Of a stretch of DNA of 64,000 bases, positions 51,282 through 60,347 are shown in pieces. Both the position numbers and the translations under genes were made by a program. Every line of letters starts with the position of its first letter. Position 1 is the stretch's first letter. The stretch is from Streptomyces xanthochromogenes (GTDB lineage Bacteria > Actinomycetota > Actinomycetes > Streptomycetales > Streptomycetaceae), in NCBI RefSeq assembly GCF_014650455.1, contig NZ_BMUZ01000017.1:1-64000 (forward strand), written 5' to 3'. Below the pieces are notes generated by a model that saw only the letters and a list, made by a program, of their open reading frames with translations, was not told where the DNA came from and did not search any database.

Positions 51282-51788
51282 GTGACCGAGGACGAGTTCG
51301 ACGTCTTCTACACGGCTGCCTATCCACGTCTGGTCGGCCAGCTGTACGCCCTGACGGGTGACCACGCGGAGGCACAGGACGTGGTCCAGGAGGCGTTCGT
51401 ACGGGCCTGGGACCGTCGGGCGTCCGTCCTGACGGGCGACCGGGCGCCCGAGGCGTGGCTGCGTACGGTGGCCCATCGCCTGGCGATGAGCCGGTGGCGG
51501 CGGGCCCGGCACTGGTGGGAGCTGGTTCGGGGCGAGTCCGCACCGCGGCTCGTGCCCGAACCGAGCCCCGATCACGTGGCCCTGGTCGCGGCCCTGCGCC
51601 GGCTCCCGGAGACCCAGCGGACCGCGATCGTGCTGCACCACCTGTGCGATCTGAGCGTGGAGCAGATAGCCGCGGAGACAGGGACGGCCAGCGGCACGGT
51701 CAAGGCCCGTCTGGCGCGCGGCCGTTCGGCACTGGCCGGCTACCTGACGAGTGAGGAAAACCATCCGACGGAGGAAGCCCGTGTCTGA
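51282..51788 (+). CDS. ECF (extracytoplasmic function) sigma factor
   Basis: 168 residues, GTG start. Region 2 (DVVQEAFVRAWDRRASVLTG) and region 4 (LPETQRTAIVLHHLCDLSVE ... ASGTVKARLARGR) are clear; no region 3 or 1.1. Belongs to the SigE-like ECF groups with a membrane partner. Its 3' end overlaps the next gene by 8 bp, the usual arrangement for an anti-sigma factor. Confidence 0.93.
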   Translation: MTEDEFDVFYTAAYPRLVGQLYALTGDHAEAQDVVQEAFVRAWDRRASVLTGDRAPEAWLRTVAHRLAMSRWRRARHWWELVRGESAPRLVPEPSPDHVALVAALRRLPETQRTAIVLHHLCDLSVEQIAAETGTASGTVKARLARGRSALAGYLTSEENHPTEEARV

Positions 51789-52479
51789 TCGACCGCCGGC
51801 GCACACCCTGGCCGGGACAGATCTCTGCGACCGCCTCCACGCGTTGGCCGTGCACGGCGCGGTTCCGGCCCCGACCGCCGGAGCACAGGTCAGGATCCGT
51901 GCGGTACGGCGCCGTCGCGGCCGGCGCGTACTGCTCTCGACCACCGTGCTGGCGGCCGCAGCGGTCGTCACCCTCGCCTCCGGCGCCCTCGGCCCGTCGG
52001 CGCCACCGCCTCCGCCCTCCTCAACTGCCGCTCCACCGAGCCCTGTTCAGGATGTTTTGATCGACCTCGACACGCACCGGCTGACTGTCGACGGCCGCAG
52101 TTTCCGGATCGGCGCGCCGGACCCCCACTGCCCGATCGGCGAGCAGGCGGTCACCGTCTCGGCGAAGTACCCCGTAGTGAACCTCGTCCCCAACGAGATA
52201 GGCGTCGGGCGGCCGGGCCCCAGGAACTGGGCGGTCACGTTCACCGATCAAGACCACCAGCAACGCCTCCTGCTGTTCGAGCTGCCCCCTTCCGACCTCC
52301 CCAGCGTCGGGGCGGACCACATCCTCGGTGCCGTAGGAGTCGCGCCCGCGTCGGGCAAGCAGGTGTACGACGCGGTCAGGCTCGGCGCGCGGGTGCGGAT
52401 CGAGGGCGGGCAGCGGTCCGAGAAACCGCTCTCGCACTCGGCGTGCATCGACCGCCAGCCGGTCAAGGGCGGAGGCTGA
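51781..52479 (+). CDS. Membrane protein, probable anti-sigma factor
   Basis: 232 residues, GTG at 51781 inside the sigma-factor gene. A cytoplasmic part (about 1-50), one transmembrane helix (VLLSTTVLAAAAVVTLASGA) and an external domain rich in beta strands, with Cys in DPHCPIG and SACIDRQ that may pair. Position and topology are those of an anti-sigma factor, although no zinc-type HxxxCxxC motif is visible. Confidence 0.7.
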   Translation: MSDRPPAHTLAGTDLCDRLHALAVHGAVPAPTAGAQVRIRAVRRRRGRRVLLSTTVLAAAAVVTLASGALGPSAPPPPPSSTAAPPSPVQDVLIDLDTHRLTVDGRSFRIGAPDPHCPIGEQAVTVSAKYPVVNLVPNEIGVGRPGPRNWAVTFTDQDHQQRLLLFELPPSDLPSVGADHILGAVGVAPASGKQVYDAVRLGARVRIEGGQRSEKPLSHSACIDRQPVKGGG

Positions 52480-52561
52480 GCACCGGCCCTCCCTCGCAAC
52501 GGCCACGGCGGCAGCAAGAGGACCGCGGCGGTGACGATCGTGGCGGGTCAGGCGTGGTGGA

Positions 52562-53410
52562 TCAGGTCGGCGGACGCATGGCCCACCGGATGGTACGGGT
52601 CACCCCATGGCCTCCCAGCCGCACCACCGTCTCCTCCACCACCGGGATGCGCGGCAGCTGCAGCGCACGGCGCGCCCAACTCGGCAGCAGCCCCACGGCG
52701 TTGGCGGCGAGCACGCCGTACGCCGGGCGGGCCGCCCAGGGCAGCGGCGGGGTGAGCAGCAGGAAGCGTGCCGCGTCGCGGGCGGCCGGGGTGGCGCGGA
52801 GTTCGGGGCGGTAGGCGTCCAGCCGCCGGTACAGGGCGGGCAGGTCGGTGGGCGGGTCGTCGGCGCCGAGGGCCCGGGCGACCCGCGCGCCTTCGGCGAT
52901 GTAGCGGGTGCGCTCCGCCTCGGTCAACGGATGGGCACCGAACCGCTGGTGGGCTCCGAGGAAGCAGTACGCCTCGGCGGTGTGCACCCAGGTGAGCAGA
53001 TGCGGGTCGTCGGCCCGGTAGGGCCGCCCGTCCGGGGCCGTGCCGCGAATCCGGGCGTGCACGGCCCGCACCCGGTCCACGGCCTGCTGGGCGTGGTCTT
53101 CGGTGCCGAAGGTGGTGACGGCGAGGAAGGTGCTGGTGCGCTGGAGGCGGCCCCAGGGGTCGCCCCTGTAGCCGGAGTGGGCGTCGACGGCTGCCATGGC
53201 GAGCGGATGCAGGGACTGCAGGAGCAGGGCCGCGATGCCGCCGATGAACATGGAGGCGTCTCCATGCACGGTTCGCACGGGCGAGTCGGGCGCGAACCAG
53301 CGCGGGCCGGGCGTGTCATGGATGCGGGCTCGGTTGGCGGGCCCGTCCGGCCCCGCCACGCGGGAGAAGAGGGCGGCTCCGATTCGTGTACGCATCGTGT
53401 CCACGAGCAT
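52562..53410 (-). CDS. Oxygenase MpaB family (DUF2236) protein
   Basis: 282 residues. Conserved helices: VHGDASMFIGGIAALLLQSL, HPLAMAAVDAHSGYRGDPWG, RTSTFLAVTTFG, and HLLTWVHTAEAY. The His/Asp residues in this family bind haem; relatives include latex-clearing and MpaB-type oxygenases. No signal peptide. Single gene converging on the anti-sigma factor gene. Confidence 0.88.
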   Translation of the reverse strand: MLVDTMRTRIGAALFSRVAGPDGPANRARIHDTPGPRWFAPDSPVRTVHGDASMFIGGIAALLLQSLHPLAMAAVDAHSGYRGDPWGRLQRTSTFLAVTTFGTEDHAQQAVDRVRAVHARIRGTAPDGRPYRADDPHLLTWVHTAEAYCFLGAHQRFGAHPLTEAERTRYIAEGARVARALGADDPPTDLPALYRRLDAYRPELRATPAARDAARFLLLTPPLPWAARPAYGVLAANAVGLLPSWARRALQLPRIPVVEETVVRLGGHGVTRTIRWAMRPPT

Positions 53411-53653
53411 GACTCCAGTATCGCGCGCCGGGGCAAGCCCGTGGCCGCGCCGTTGCCGGCTGCTTCCGCCCGAAGACCGGCAGGGGCCGTCGAAAACGTC
53501 GGTGAGTGGTGAGCGCGGGGCGTGAACATGCTGGTGGTAGCGGTGGCCGCCCCGGAATGAGCAGGTGCGTGTGCCTGTTTTCGAAGTCGGCAGGCCGATG
53601 TCGTGCCACTCGGCCTCCCGCCGCTGTCAGTGCCCGCTGGCAGGATCACAGGC

Positions 53654-54046
53654 ATGACACCTTTGCTACTCACCGACATCGAACGAGCCGTCCGCAGCAG
53701 TTGGAGTGCCGAGACGTGCACCCCCGAGTTCCGATCCCGCTGGTCCGGGGACAACCCTGCCCGGGATCAGTGCGGGGTGACCGCCATGGTGCTCAATGAC
53801 CTGCTGGGAGGTGAGTTGATCCGGGGAGAGGTCCACGTCGACGGAGAGCGTGTGGACTACCACTGGTGGAACCGCCTGGGCATGGGCATGGAGATCGATC
53901 TCACCCGTGAGCAGTTCCGACCGGAGGAGGTCGTCACCGCAGGCATCGTGATTCCCCGCCCTCCCGTGACCGAATGGCGCCGACTCCAGCAGGAGTACGA
54001 GCTGCTCCGCGACCGCGTCTTGGAGAAGCTCGACATAGTGCCGTGA
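53654..54046 (+). CDS. YunG family protein
   Basis: 130 residues, ATG at 53654 (17 codons into the longest frame). DIERAVRSSWSAETC, NPARDQCGVTAMVLNDLLGG, and DYHWWNRLGMGMEIDLTREQ are the recognisable YunG pattern with a conserved Cys. Function is unknown in all members. It may be transcribed with the membrane/SLOG genes downstream, 121 bp on. Confidence 0.8.
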   Translation: MTPLLLTDIERAVRSSWSAETCTPEFRSRWSGDNPARDQCGVTAMVLNDLLGGELIRGEVHVDGERVDYHWWNRLGMGMEIDLTREQFRPEEVVTAGIVIPRPPVTEWRRLQQEYELLRDRVLEKLDIVP

Positions 54047-54167
54047 GTGGAGCGAAGTAGCGTCCGGGCCAAGGGCGTTGGCACGCCTCACGCGAGCGAC
54101 GGCCTCTCGGCTGTCGAATCCGTGCGGACACCCTTACGCCAACCGTCCTCTGCCCCATCATGGGTGG

Positions 54168-54671
54168 GTGACTGGGACTGAGGACTCGCTCTGGAACACG
54201 ACCGTAGGGCCGTCCGACTACTCGGCGGCCACCGAGAAGTACCAACAGGTGATACTCGAGCAGTACAAGTTGTGCGTCGAGATGGCCGACCGGGTCAGCG
54301 CCCGGCGCAATCTGGCCAATACCTTCTTCCTCTCGGTGAACAGCGCGGTGGTCGCGACCATCGCGGTGGGCAGAGGGCTGTCGACCGTCTCGCTCTGGGT
54401 GCTTGCGGCCGGTCTGGCGATCCTGGTCGCCCAGTGCGCCGCATGGTGGCTCATGGTGCGTTCGTATCGGCAGCTCAATGCCGCAAAGTACAAGGTCATC
54501 GCCATGTTCGAGGAGCGTCTGCCGACGTTCGCCTACTCTCGCGCGGAATGGGCGATGCTCGGCGAAGGAAGGGACTGGCGCCGGTATCTGCCTCTGACGC
54601 ACGTTGAGCAATGGGTGCCCGCGATCTTCTCCGCGGCCTATCTTCTGGCCTTCGTCGCGCTTGTACGGTGA
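54168..54671 (+). CDS. RipA-like two-helix membrane protein
   Basis: 167 residues from a GTG at 54168 (GGGTGG upstream). An N-terminal soluble helix (KYQQVILEQYKLCVEMADRV), two membrane helices (NTFFLSVNSAVVATIAVG; LWVLAAGLAILVAQCAAWWL), a linker with SYRQLNAAKYKVI and a C-terminal hydrophobic end. This matches the RipA-like / SLATT-type 2TM proteins found with nucleotide-sensing genes. It is followed by a SLOG-like gene. Possibly an effector pore. Confidence 0.65.
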   Translation: MTGTEDSLWNTTVGPSDYSAATEKYQQVILEQYKLCVEMADRVSARRNLANTFFLSVNSAVVATIAVGRGLSTVSLWVLAAGLAILVAQCAAWWLMVRSYRQLNAAKYKVIAMFEERLPTFAYSRAEWAMLGEGRDWRRYLPLTHVEQWVPAIFSAAYLLAFVALVR

Positions 54672-54774
54672 CGCCGCGAAGCAGCACCTGGGCGTTCCGC
54701 TTCTCGGGGCCGCGCTCCGCGCCCTCATCGCGTTAGGATCGGCCGCTTCAGCGAGGCTCTCGGAGGGGCGGCGC

Positions 54775-55272
54775 ATGCCGACCGTTGCGGTGACTGGACA
54801 TATGGATCTCACGGCGGCCACCGCCAAGCGCGTCGAGATGGCGCTGCGTCGCTTCTTGGCGGAGCAGCACGGGAAAGGCGGCGAACTGGTCGGCGTCTCC
54901 TGTCTCGCGTCCGGCGCCGACACCCTGTTCGCCGAGGCAGTACTCGACACGGGGGGCACCCTGGTGGCAGTGCTGCCGTCGCGGGACTACCGCGCGGCGC
55001 ATGTGACGGCGGATCACGCTGCGGCATTCGATCGGCTGGTCGACGCCGCGTCGGAGGTGGTGGTCATGCCGTTCGACGGCGCTGAGCGGCAGGCCTACGA
55101 GGCGGCCAACACAGAGTTGATCGAACGTGCGGACATCCTGGTGGCGGTGTGGGACGGCACCCCTCCCTCAGGGCAGGGCGGCGGCACTGCCGACACGGTC
55201 CAGGAGGCCCGCCGCGCCGGCGTCCCCGTGCACGTGGTGTGGCCCGAAGGCGCCGCACGGGTCAGTGGCTGA
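54775..55272 (+). CDS. SLOG-like nucleotide-sensing domain protein
   Basis: 165 residues, ATG at 54775 with GGAGGGG at 6 nt. A Rossmann-like fold opening VAVTGHMDL, then VSCLASGADTLFAEAVLDTG, a pattern of SLOG/LOG-like proteins that bind nucleotide derivatives, and later DILVAVWDGTPPSGQGG. Members are proposed sensors of signalling nucleotides in defence loci. Between two membrane-protein genes, so part of a three-gene set. Confidence 0.7.
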   Translation: MPTVAVTGHMDLTAATAKRVEMALRRFLAEQHGKGGELVGVSCLASGADTLFAEAVLDTGGTLVAVLPSRDYRAAHVTADHAAAFDRLVDAASEVVVMPFDGAERQAYEAANTELIERADILVAVWDGTPPSGQGGGTADTVQEARRAGVPVHVVWPEGAARVSG

Positions 55273-55387
55273 CAGTGGTTGCCCTTTCCCGAGTGCAGCA
55301 CAGGGTTGCCCAGGATGCTCCTTGACCGACAAATCCCGCCATCAGGGCGGAACTTGAGCCTCCGGCAACGGGTGGACGGGGGAAAGG

Positions 55388-56482
55388 GTGACGCACGAAA
55401 GCCGTGATCGCTCACCGGCGGAGGACGGCCAACGCGCCGACGGGACCAACAGGAGCCCGCGGCCACTGACCCTTCCCGTGCAGTCGCGTGTGCGGGGAGT
55501 TCTACTCAGACTGACGGGCGGGCTGCTCGTCACCGTTGGGATCATCACCGAAGTCATCGGCTTCGGGCGATTCCAGGCAATGACCAGGTACCACATAGGT
55601 ACTCACCCGTGGTGGGCCACGTTCGTGGTGACCGCGGTCATGGCGGTCGGCGGATTCGTCATCTATGCCGGACGCCTTCTCCAACGCGACGGCAGACGGC
55701 ACAGCACCAAGGTGATCGACCCCTCCGCCACCGCCGAGCTGGGCGAGTTCGTCCTCTACCTCAGATCGTTCGACGACGATGTCGATCGGGCTCAACTGGA
55801 GTCGTCGATCACACAAGGCATAGCGTCGACCGTCGGGGACGTCGTCCTCTCCGGGAAAACGGAGGAGGAGCAGTTGATCGCCGCACTCCGACCGGCCGGC
55901 CGCGTGGTAGCGGCAGGACAGCCCGGGCAGGTTCTGCCACCCGCCGGGGCGGACCGGTTCTTCATGGCGGACGACAACTGGCAGCAGACGATTCTCGATC
56001 TCATGATCCGCGCCCGCCTCGTCGTCATCGCAGCGGGAGGCGGCCAGGCTGTCCTGTGGGAACTGACGCAAGCGTTCCGGTACTTGACCCCGCCTCAACG
56101 CCTGGTCCTGCTCATTCCCATGGAGCCCCAGGCGTACAACACGTTCCGTGACCGGGTATCGGCGGCCCTGCGTCAGGAAGTGGAACACGTACGGGCGGAG
56201 ACGGGCCGCGAATGGTTGCCACCCGAGCTGCCCGACTATCCCCCCGGCGACACCCGCAGCTGGAACAGCACCGTCAAGGGGCTCATCCTTTTCGATGAAG
56301 GGTGGCGCCCGCACTTCAGTCGCTTGGGCGTCCCGCGGGCCGGCCTGTCCAGGCCGAGAAGACAGGTCTACTTCAGCGTCCGCCGCGTGCTCCACCCGGT
56401 GTTCACTCAACTTGGCATCCACCCGGGCGGGTCCAGCGCACCGCGGGCTCCAGGGCCCGGCCGGGGCCGCCGTCAACCGTAG
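55388..56482 (+). CDS. Membrane protein with TIR/SLOG-like C-terminal domain
   Basis: 364 residues. Two helices near the N-terminus (LTGGLLVTVGIITEVIGFG; ATFVVTAVMAVGGFVIYAG) precede a cytoplasmic domain of about 250 residues: VLYLRSFDDD, EEEQLIAALRPAGRVVAAG, DNWQQTILDLMIRARLVVIA, GGGQAVLWELTQAF. This alternation of strands and acidic helices resembles TIR- or SLOG-like folds, but it is not a classical TIR. GTG at 55388. Probably works with the two genes before it. Confidence 0.6.
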   Translation: MTHESRDRSPAEDGQRADGTNRSPRPLTLPVQSRVRGVLLRLTGGLLVTVGIITEVIGFGRFQAMTRYHIGTHPWWATFVVTAVMAVGGFVIYAGRLLQRDGRRHSTKVIDPSATAELGEFVLYLRSFDDDVDRAQLESSITQGIASTVGDVVLSGKTEEEQLIAALRPAGRVVAAGQPGQVLPPAGADRFFMADDNWQQTILDLMIRARLVVIAAGGGQAVLWELTQAFRYLTPPQRLVLLIPMEPQAYNTFRDRVSAALRQEVEHVRAETGREWLPPELPDYPPGDTRSWNSTVKGLILFDEGWRPHFSRLGVPRAGLSRPRRQVYFSVRRVLHPVFTQLGIHPGGSSAPRAPGPGRGRRQP

Positions 56483-56653
56483 GGAGCGACGGCGCCCCGC
56501 AGGCTTGCCGGTCGGGCCGGTAGTCCTGGCTTGCCGGACGGGTCGCACCGGTCGGGGTCTGGGCTCGCACCCATAGGGGTACTGGGTCGTTTCAACGGTG
56601 CGTGTAATGCGGGTTGTTACTGCTCGACGCAGTTGGACGTAGAAGGGAATTCC

Positions 56654-56824
56654 ATGGGTGTCTTCAAGTGGATGCGCGACCGGACCGAGGCGAAGATGGA
56701 AGAGTCGCGCGTGAAAGCGTACGAGAAAGCGGTCGCCCAGGGCGCTTCGGAGGCAGAGGCGAAGGCCGCGGGTGAGCGCGCCGCGAAGCGCCGACGCCGG
56801 ATCAGGCGGGCCAACTTGTCGTAA
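56654..56824 (+). CDS. Short charged helical protein
   Basis: 56 residues, ATG after AGAAGGGA. Very rich in Arg, Lys, Glu and Ala (TEAKMEESRVKAYEKAVAQG, then AAKRRRRIRR at the end); a continuous amphipathic helix, likely binding nucleic acid or a partner. No membrane segment. Function unknown. Confidence 0.6.
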   Translation: MGVFKWMRDRTEAKMEESRVKAYEKAVAQGASEAEAKAAGERAAKRRRRIRRANLS

Positions 56825-57017
56825 GGGCCGCTTCTGCAGCCGCGCCGGATGCACCCGAGCCATGGTGTGGCGGGGTCGTCTGACGGTCGTCGCATTCCCT
56901 GTGGCGTCTCGCTGCGTCGCTCCGTCCGCTGGATCGGCGCGGCGCCACCGCCTGTGGGGCGGACCGCGGGCCTGGACGCCGGCCGGGGCGGAGGCCCGGA
57001 GCGATCCTGAAGCCGGG

Positions 57018-57044
57018 TTCAGGAGGCTTCAGGGACGCTTCAGG
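57018..57044 (+). promoter_or_regulatory. Three TTCAGG boxes upstream of the PepSY gene
   Basis: TTCAGG at 57018, 57028 and 57039 (10- and 11-bp steps) form an OmpR-type direct repeat 59-85 bp before the PepSY start. A CCTGAA at 57006 faces them. Probable binding sites of the response regulator encoded downstream. Confidence 0.65.
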
Positions 57045-57102
57045 ACACTCCCCGAGAGTGGAGTCATCGCCATCCGGCGAGACACATCGCTCGGGAGCAC
57101 CC

Positions 57103-57969
57103 ATGAACATCAACGCCACCGCTACGCCCCACACCACAGACCCCGTGCGGCGCCACCGTCGCCTGGCGGCCGTCGCCCTCACGGCCGGGGCCCTGGCCCT
57201 CTCGCTCACTGCCTGTGGAGGTTCGGACACCGACGCCGGCGTGGACAGGGCCCGCGCCGCCAAGAGCGCGGCCCCGGCTGCGGCCGAGACGCCCGCTGCC
57301 GCACCGACCCAGGTTCCAGCTCCGGCCGCCTCAGCTGCCTCGCCCGAGCGCGGCGGCCCCAAGACCTCCCGTACACAGGCCCTGGCCACCGCCGAGAAGG
57401 CGGTCTCCGGAAGCCGCATGACCGGGATATGGCTTGAGAACGAGCACGGCAACCAGGTCTGGAAGGTCGACGTGATGACCGCCGACCCCCGCGTCCACAA
57501 CCTCAAGGTCGACGCGAAGACCGGCGCCCTCCTGGGCAACCGCGCCGATCAGATGCCCGAGCGCGCCCGCAAGTACCTGGAGATCCCGCTCGCCAAGCTG
57601 GCCACCGCGAAGGTGGAACGCGAGACCGCCGTCCACACTGCCGTCGAGAAGGCGGGCGGCGGATTCGTCTCCCGGCTGTCGATCCAGGGCACCGAAGCCG
57701 ATCCGGTCTGGCAGATCCGCATCAGCGACGGCACGGTCCGGCACGAGATCGACGTGAATGCGAAGACGGGCGCGATCGCCCGGCACGAAGAGCACAAGAG
57801 TGGCTCCGCGGAGACCGAGAGCGGCGGAAACGGCTCCGGCACGGGCTCCGCCGCCGACAGGTCCGGCGAGCGCGGCAACGGCGGCCGCATCTCCGAGCAG
57901 GAGCTCCGCGAGCGCTCGGGCAACTTCGGCAAGGACTTCTACGACTGGTCGCCGCACGTCCCCCGCTGA
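57103..57969 (+). CDS. PepSY-domain lipoprotein
   Basis: 288 residues from the ATG at 57103 (GGGAG). Lipobox LSLTACGG, an Ala/Pro-rich linker, and two PepSY repeats: TAEKAVSGSRMTGIWLEN ... KVDAKTGALLG and VHTAVEKAGGGFVSRLSI ... DVNAKTGAIAR. PepSY domains act as protease inhibitors or sensor modules. It stands 58 bp before a two-component system and carries matching upstream repeats, so the system probably regulates it. Confidence 0.88.
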   Translation: MNINATATPHTTDPVRRHRRLAAVALTAGALALSLTACGGSDTDAGVDRARAAKSAAPAAAETPAAAPTQVPAPAASAASPERGGPKTSRTQALATAEKAVSGSRMTGIWLENEHGNQVWKVDVMTADPRVHNLKVDAKTGALLGNRADQMPERARKYLEIPLAKLATAKVERETAVHTAVEKAGGGFVSRLSIQGTEADPVWQIRISDGTVRHEIDVNAKTGAIARHEEHKSGSAETESGGNGSGTGSAADRSGERGNGGRISEQELRERSGNFGKDFYDWSPHVPR

Positions 57970-58014
57970 TCCGTCCCGTCAAAATCAGCCCCCTCGGCAG
58001 CAGCCATCAATAGG

Positions 58015-58020
58015 TAGAAT
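58015..58020 (+). promoter_or_regulatory. -10 element for a leaderless response-regulator mRNA
   Basis: TAGAAT at 58015-58020 is a good -10 box, and the ATG of the next gene starts 8 bp downstream, where transcription would begin. No ribosome site is present, so translation would be leaderless. No clear -35. Confidence 0.45.
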
Positions 58021-58027
58021 CCGGGCA

Positions 58028-58738
58028 ATGAGTCGTATTTTGATCGTCGAGGACGAAGTCTCCCTCACCTCCGTGCTCCGCCGCGGCTTCGAGGCCGAGG
58101 GGCTGAGCGTCGACATCGCCCACGATGGGAACGAGGGTCTGCGGCTCGCCCTCACCGACGCGTACGACGTGATCATCCTGGACGTGATGCTGCCCGGCCT
58201 CGACGGTCACCGGGTGTGCCGGACGGTTCGGGCAGCCGGCCTCTGGACGCCGATCTTGATGCTGACCGCGAAGGACAGCGAGTACGACGAGGCCGAGGGA
58301 CTCGACACCGGAGCCGACGACTACCTGACGAAGCCGTTCTCCTATCTGGTTCTCCAAGCCAGGCTCCGCGCCCTGTTGCGGCGGCGGAGCGCCGGACGGC
58401 CGTCCGTCGTCGAGGCGGGAGACCTCGTACTGGAACCGGAGAACAAGCGGTGTACGCGGGCGGGGACCGAAATCCCCCTCACCGCCAAGGAGTTCGACCT
58501 CCTCGCCGTGCTCGCGCGGCGGCCCGGGGTCACGGTGTCCAAAGGGGCGCTCCTGGAGGAGGTCTGGGACCTGCCCGCCGACAGCGACCCGAACGTGGTG
58601 GAGGTGCACATCAGCGCGCTCCGCCGCAAGCTCGACCGCCCCTTCCGGCAGGCAGCCGCCGACAACCCGCCGTCACTGCTCCACACGGCCCGCGGCATCG
58701 GCTACCGCCTCAACCCGGCGCCCCGGGCGAAGGCGTGA
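58028..58738 (+). CDS. OmpR-family response regulator
   Basis: 236 residues. Receiver domain with phospho-accepting Asp52 (VIILDVMLP), VEDE, Thr80 and Lys102 (LTKPFS); winged-helix output domain (IPLTAKEFDLLAVLARRPG ... NVVEVHISALRRKL ... LLHTARGIGYRLN). GTGA overlap with the kinase gene. Probably binds the TTCAGG repeats before the PepSY gene. Confidence 0.93.
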   Translation: MSRILIVEDEVSLTSVLRRGFEAEGLSVDIAHDGNEGLRLALTDAYDVIILDVMLPGLDGHRVCRTVRAAGLWTPILMLTAKDSEYDEAEGLDTGADDYLTKPFSYLVLQARLRALLRRRSAGRPSVVEAGDLVLEPENKRCTRAGTEIPLTAKEFDLLAVLARRPGVTVSKGALLEEVWDLPADSDPNVVEVHISALRRKLDRPFRQAAADNPPSLLHTARGIGYRLNPAPRAKA

Positions 58739-60315
58739 GCCCCCCGGACGGCTCCGCCGACCAGAACCGAGCCGACCAGAACCGACCGGAATCGGCAGGC
58801 CGCCCCGTACGACACAGCGGGAGCACGGATCCGTTCCACACCGAGCGGCAGAAGCAGCCGGTACCGCAGCACCGAACTGAGGAGCACGCTCGGCACGAGC
58901 AGCCGGAGCGGCCCAGGGCCTCGCGCCGCCGGGTCTTCCCGCTCCCGTTCGGATCCGTTCGGGTGGCGACCACGCTGGGCGCGGTCGCCGTCGTCGCCGT
59001 AGCCCTCCTGGCCGCCTGTGCCGGGCTGCTCGGTGTGATCCACCAGGGCCTCGTGAACTCCGCCGAGCGCACGGCACTGGCACGCGCCGACGCCGTCGCC
59101 CGCGTGAGCGGCTCCGGCAAACTCGTCGATCGCCTCGCCGTCCCCGACGGCGAGGACAGCCTGCTCCAGGTCGTCGCCGACGACGGCCGGATTCTGGCCG
59201 CGAGCGAGAACCTGGCGGGCCGAGCGCCGGTCGCCTCCTTCGAACCCGCTCCGGGCCACAGCTCGGCCGCCCGCAGTCTGGACCTGGTTCTTCGCCCCGA
59301 CCCGGACTCCCACCCGTACCGGCTCGTCGCGGTCCGCGCGACGACGGCGAACGGCTCCGGGGCGACCGTGTACGCGGGCACCAGCCTGGAGACGGCCCGC
59401 TACACCCAGCGGCTGATCGTCACCTCCATGATCCCCGGCATCCCGCTGCTCCTGCTCCTGGTCGCCGCCGTCACCTGGCGTTCCACCGGCCGCGCCCTGC
59501 GCCCCGTCGAAGCGATCCGCGCCGAGGTCGCGGAGATCACCGAACGCGACCTCGGACGCCGCGTGCCCGTACCGGCCTCACGCGACGAGGTGGCCCGCCT
59601 CTCGCAGACCATGAACGCCACCCTGGACCGGCTGGAAGAGTCCATGGACCGCCAGCGCCGTTTCGTGGCCGACGCCTCGCACGAACTGCGCAATCCCATC
59701 GCCGCCCTGCGCGCGCACGTCGAGGTCGCCATCGCCCATCCGCAACTGCTCCACGGTCCCGAGCTCCTCGACGACGTCATCCGGGTCCAACAGCTCGCGG
59801 ACGACCTGCTGTTGCTCGCCCGCCTCGACGCCGGCCAGTCCCCCGAGCGGACCGACCTCGACCTCTGCGACCTGGTAAGGACCACTACGGCCCGGCGCCC
59901 GCGGGGCCGGGTTCCAGTCACGGTCGACGCCTCGGATCCAGCCCTGGTGTACGGCAACCGCGGCCAGCTGGCCCGCGTCCTGGACAACCTCCTCGACAAC
60001 GCCCAGCGGCACGCCCGTACGACGATCACCGTGACCGTCACCGACGGGGCGCGGGGCGTCGTTCTGGAGGTCCGTGACGACGGTCCCGGAGTCCCGGAGA
60101 AGGACCGGGAACGAGTCTTCACCCGGTTCACCCGGCTCGATGCCTCGCGCAGCCGCGACGCGGGCGGCACCGGTCTCGGCCTGGCCATCGCCCGGGACAT
60201 CGCGGCGAACCACGGCGGCCGACTCACCGCTGCCGCGGGCCCGGGCGGCCACTTCACCCTCCGCCTCCCCCACGCCGCCACCACGGGAACGTCGCCCGGC
60301 GCAGCCGGTGCGTGA
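58735..60315 (+). CDS. Sensor histidine kinase
   Basis: 526 residues. An unusual 75-residue cytoplasmic, charged N-terminus with a repeated DQNRADQNR precedes two membrane helices (about 80-105 and 225-245), an external domain, HAMP, the H-box DASHELRNPIAA (His316) and the ATPase domain (DNLLDNAQRH, DDGPGVP, GGTGLGLAIA). Partner of the preceding response regulator. The PepSY lipoprotein may modulate its signal. Confidence 0.93.
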   Translation: MSPPDGSADQNRADQNRPESAGRPVRHSGSTDPFHTERQKQPVPQHRTEEHARHEQPERPRASRRRVFPLPFGSVRVATTLGAVAVVAVALLAACAGLLGVIHQGLVNSAERTALARADAVARVSGSGKLVDRLAVPDGEDSLLQVVADDGRILAASENLAGRAPVASFEPAPGHSSAARSLDLVLRPDPDSHPYRLVAVRATTANGSGATVYAGTSLETARYTQRLIVTSMIPGIPLLLLLVAAVTWRSTGRALRPVEAIRAEVAEITERDLGRRVPVPASRDEVARLSQTMNATLDRLEESMDRQRRFVADASHELRNPIAALRAHVEVAIAHPQLLHGPELLDDVIRVQQLADDLLLLARLDAGQSPERTDLDLCDLVRTTTARRPRGRVPVTVDASDPALVYGNRGQLARVLDNLLDNAQRHARTTITVTVTDGARGVVLEVRDDGPGVPEKDRERVFTRFTRLDASRSRDAGGTGLGLAIARDIAANHGGRLTAAAGPGGHFTLRLPHAATTGTSPGAAGA

Positions 60316-60347
60316 GTGGGGCGGGCCGGTGACTGCGCCAGGCGTCT

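Noticed and set aside
49593..51971. 792-codon minus-strand frame opposite the transpeptidase and sigma-factor genes
   Set aside because: Only the short ABC-F fragment is protein-like; the rest is the shadow of well-supported genes.
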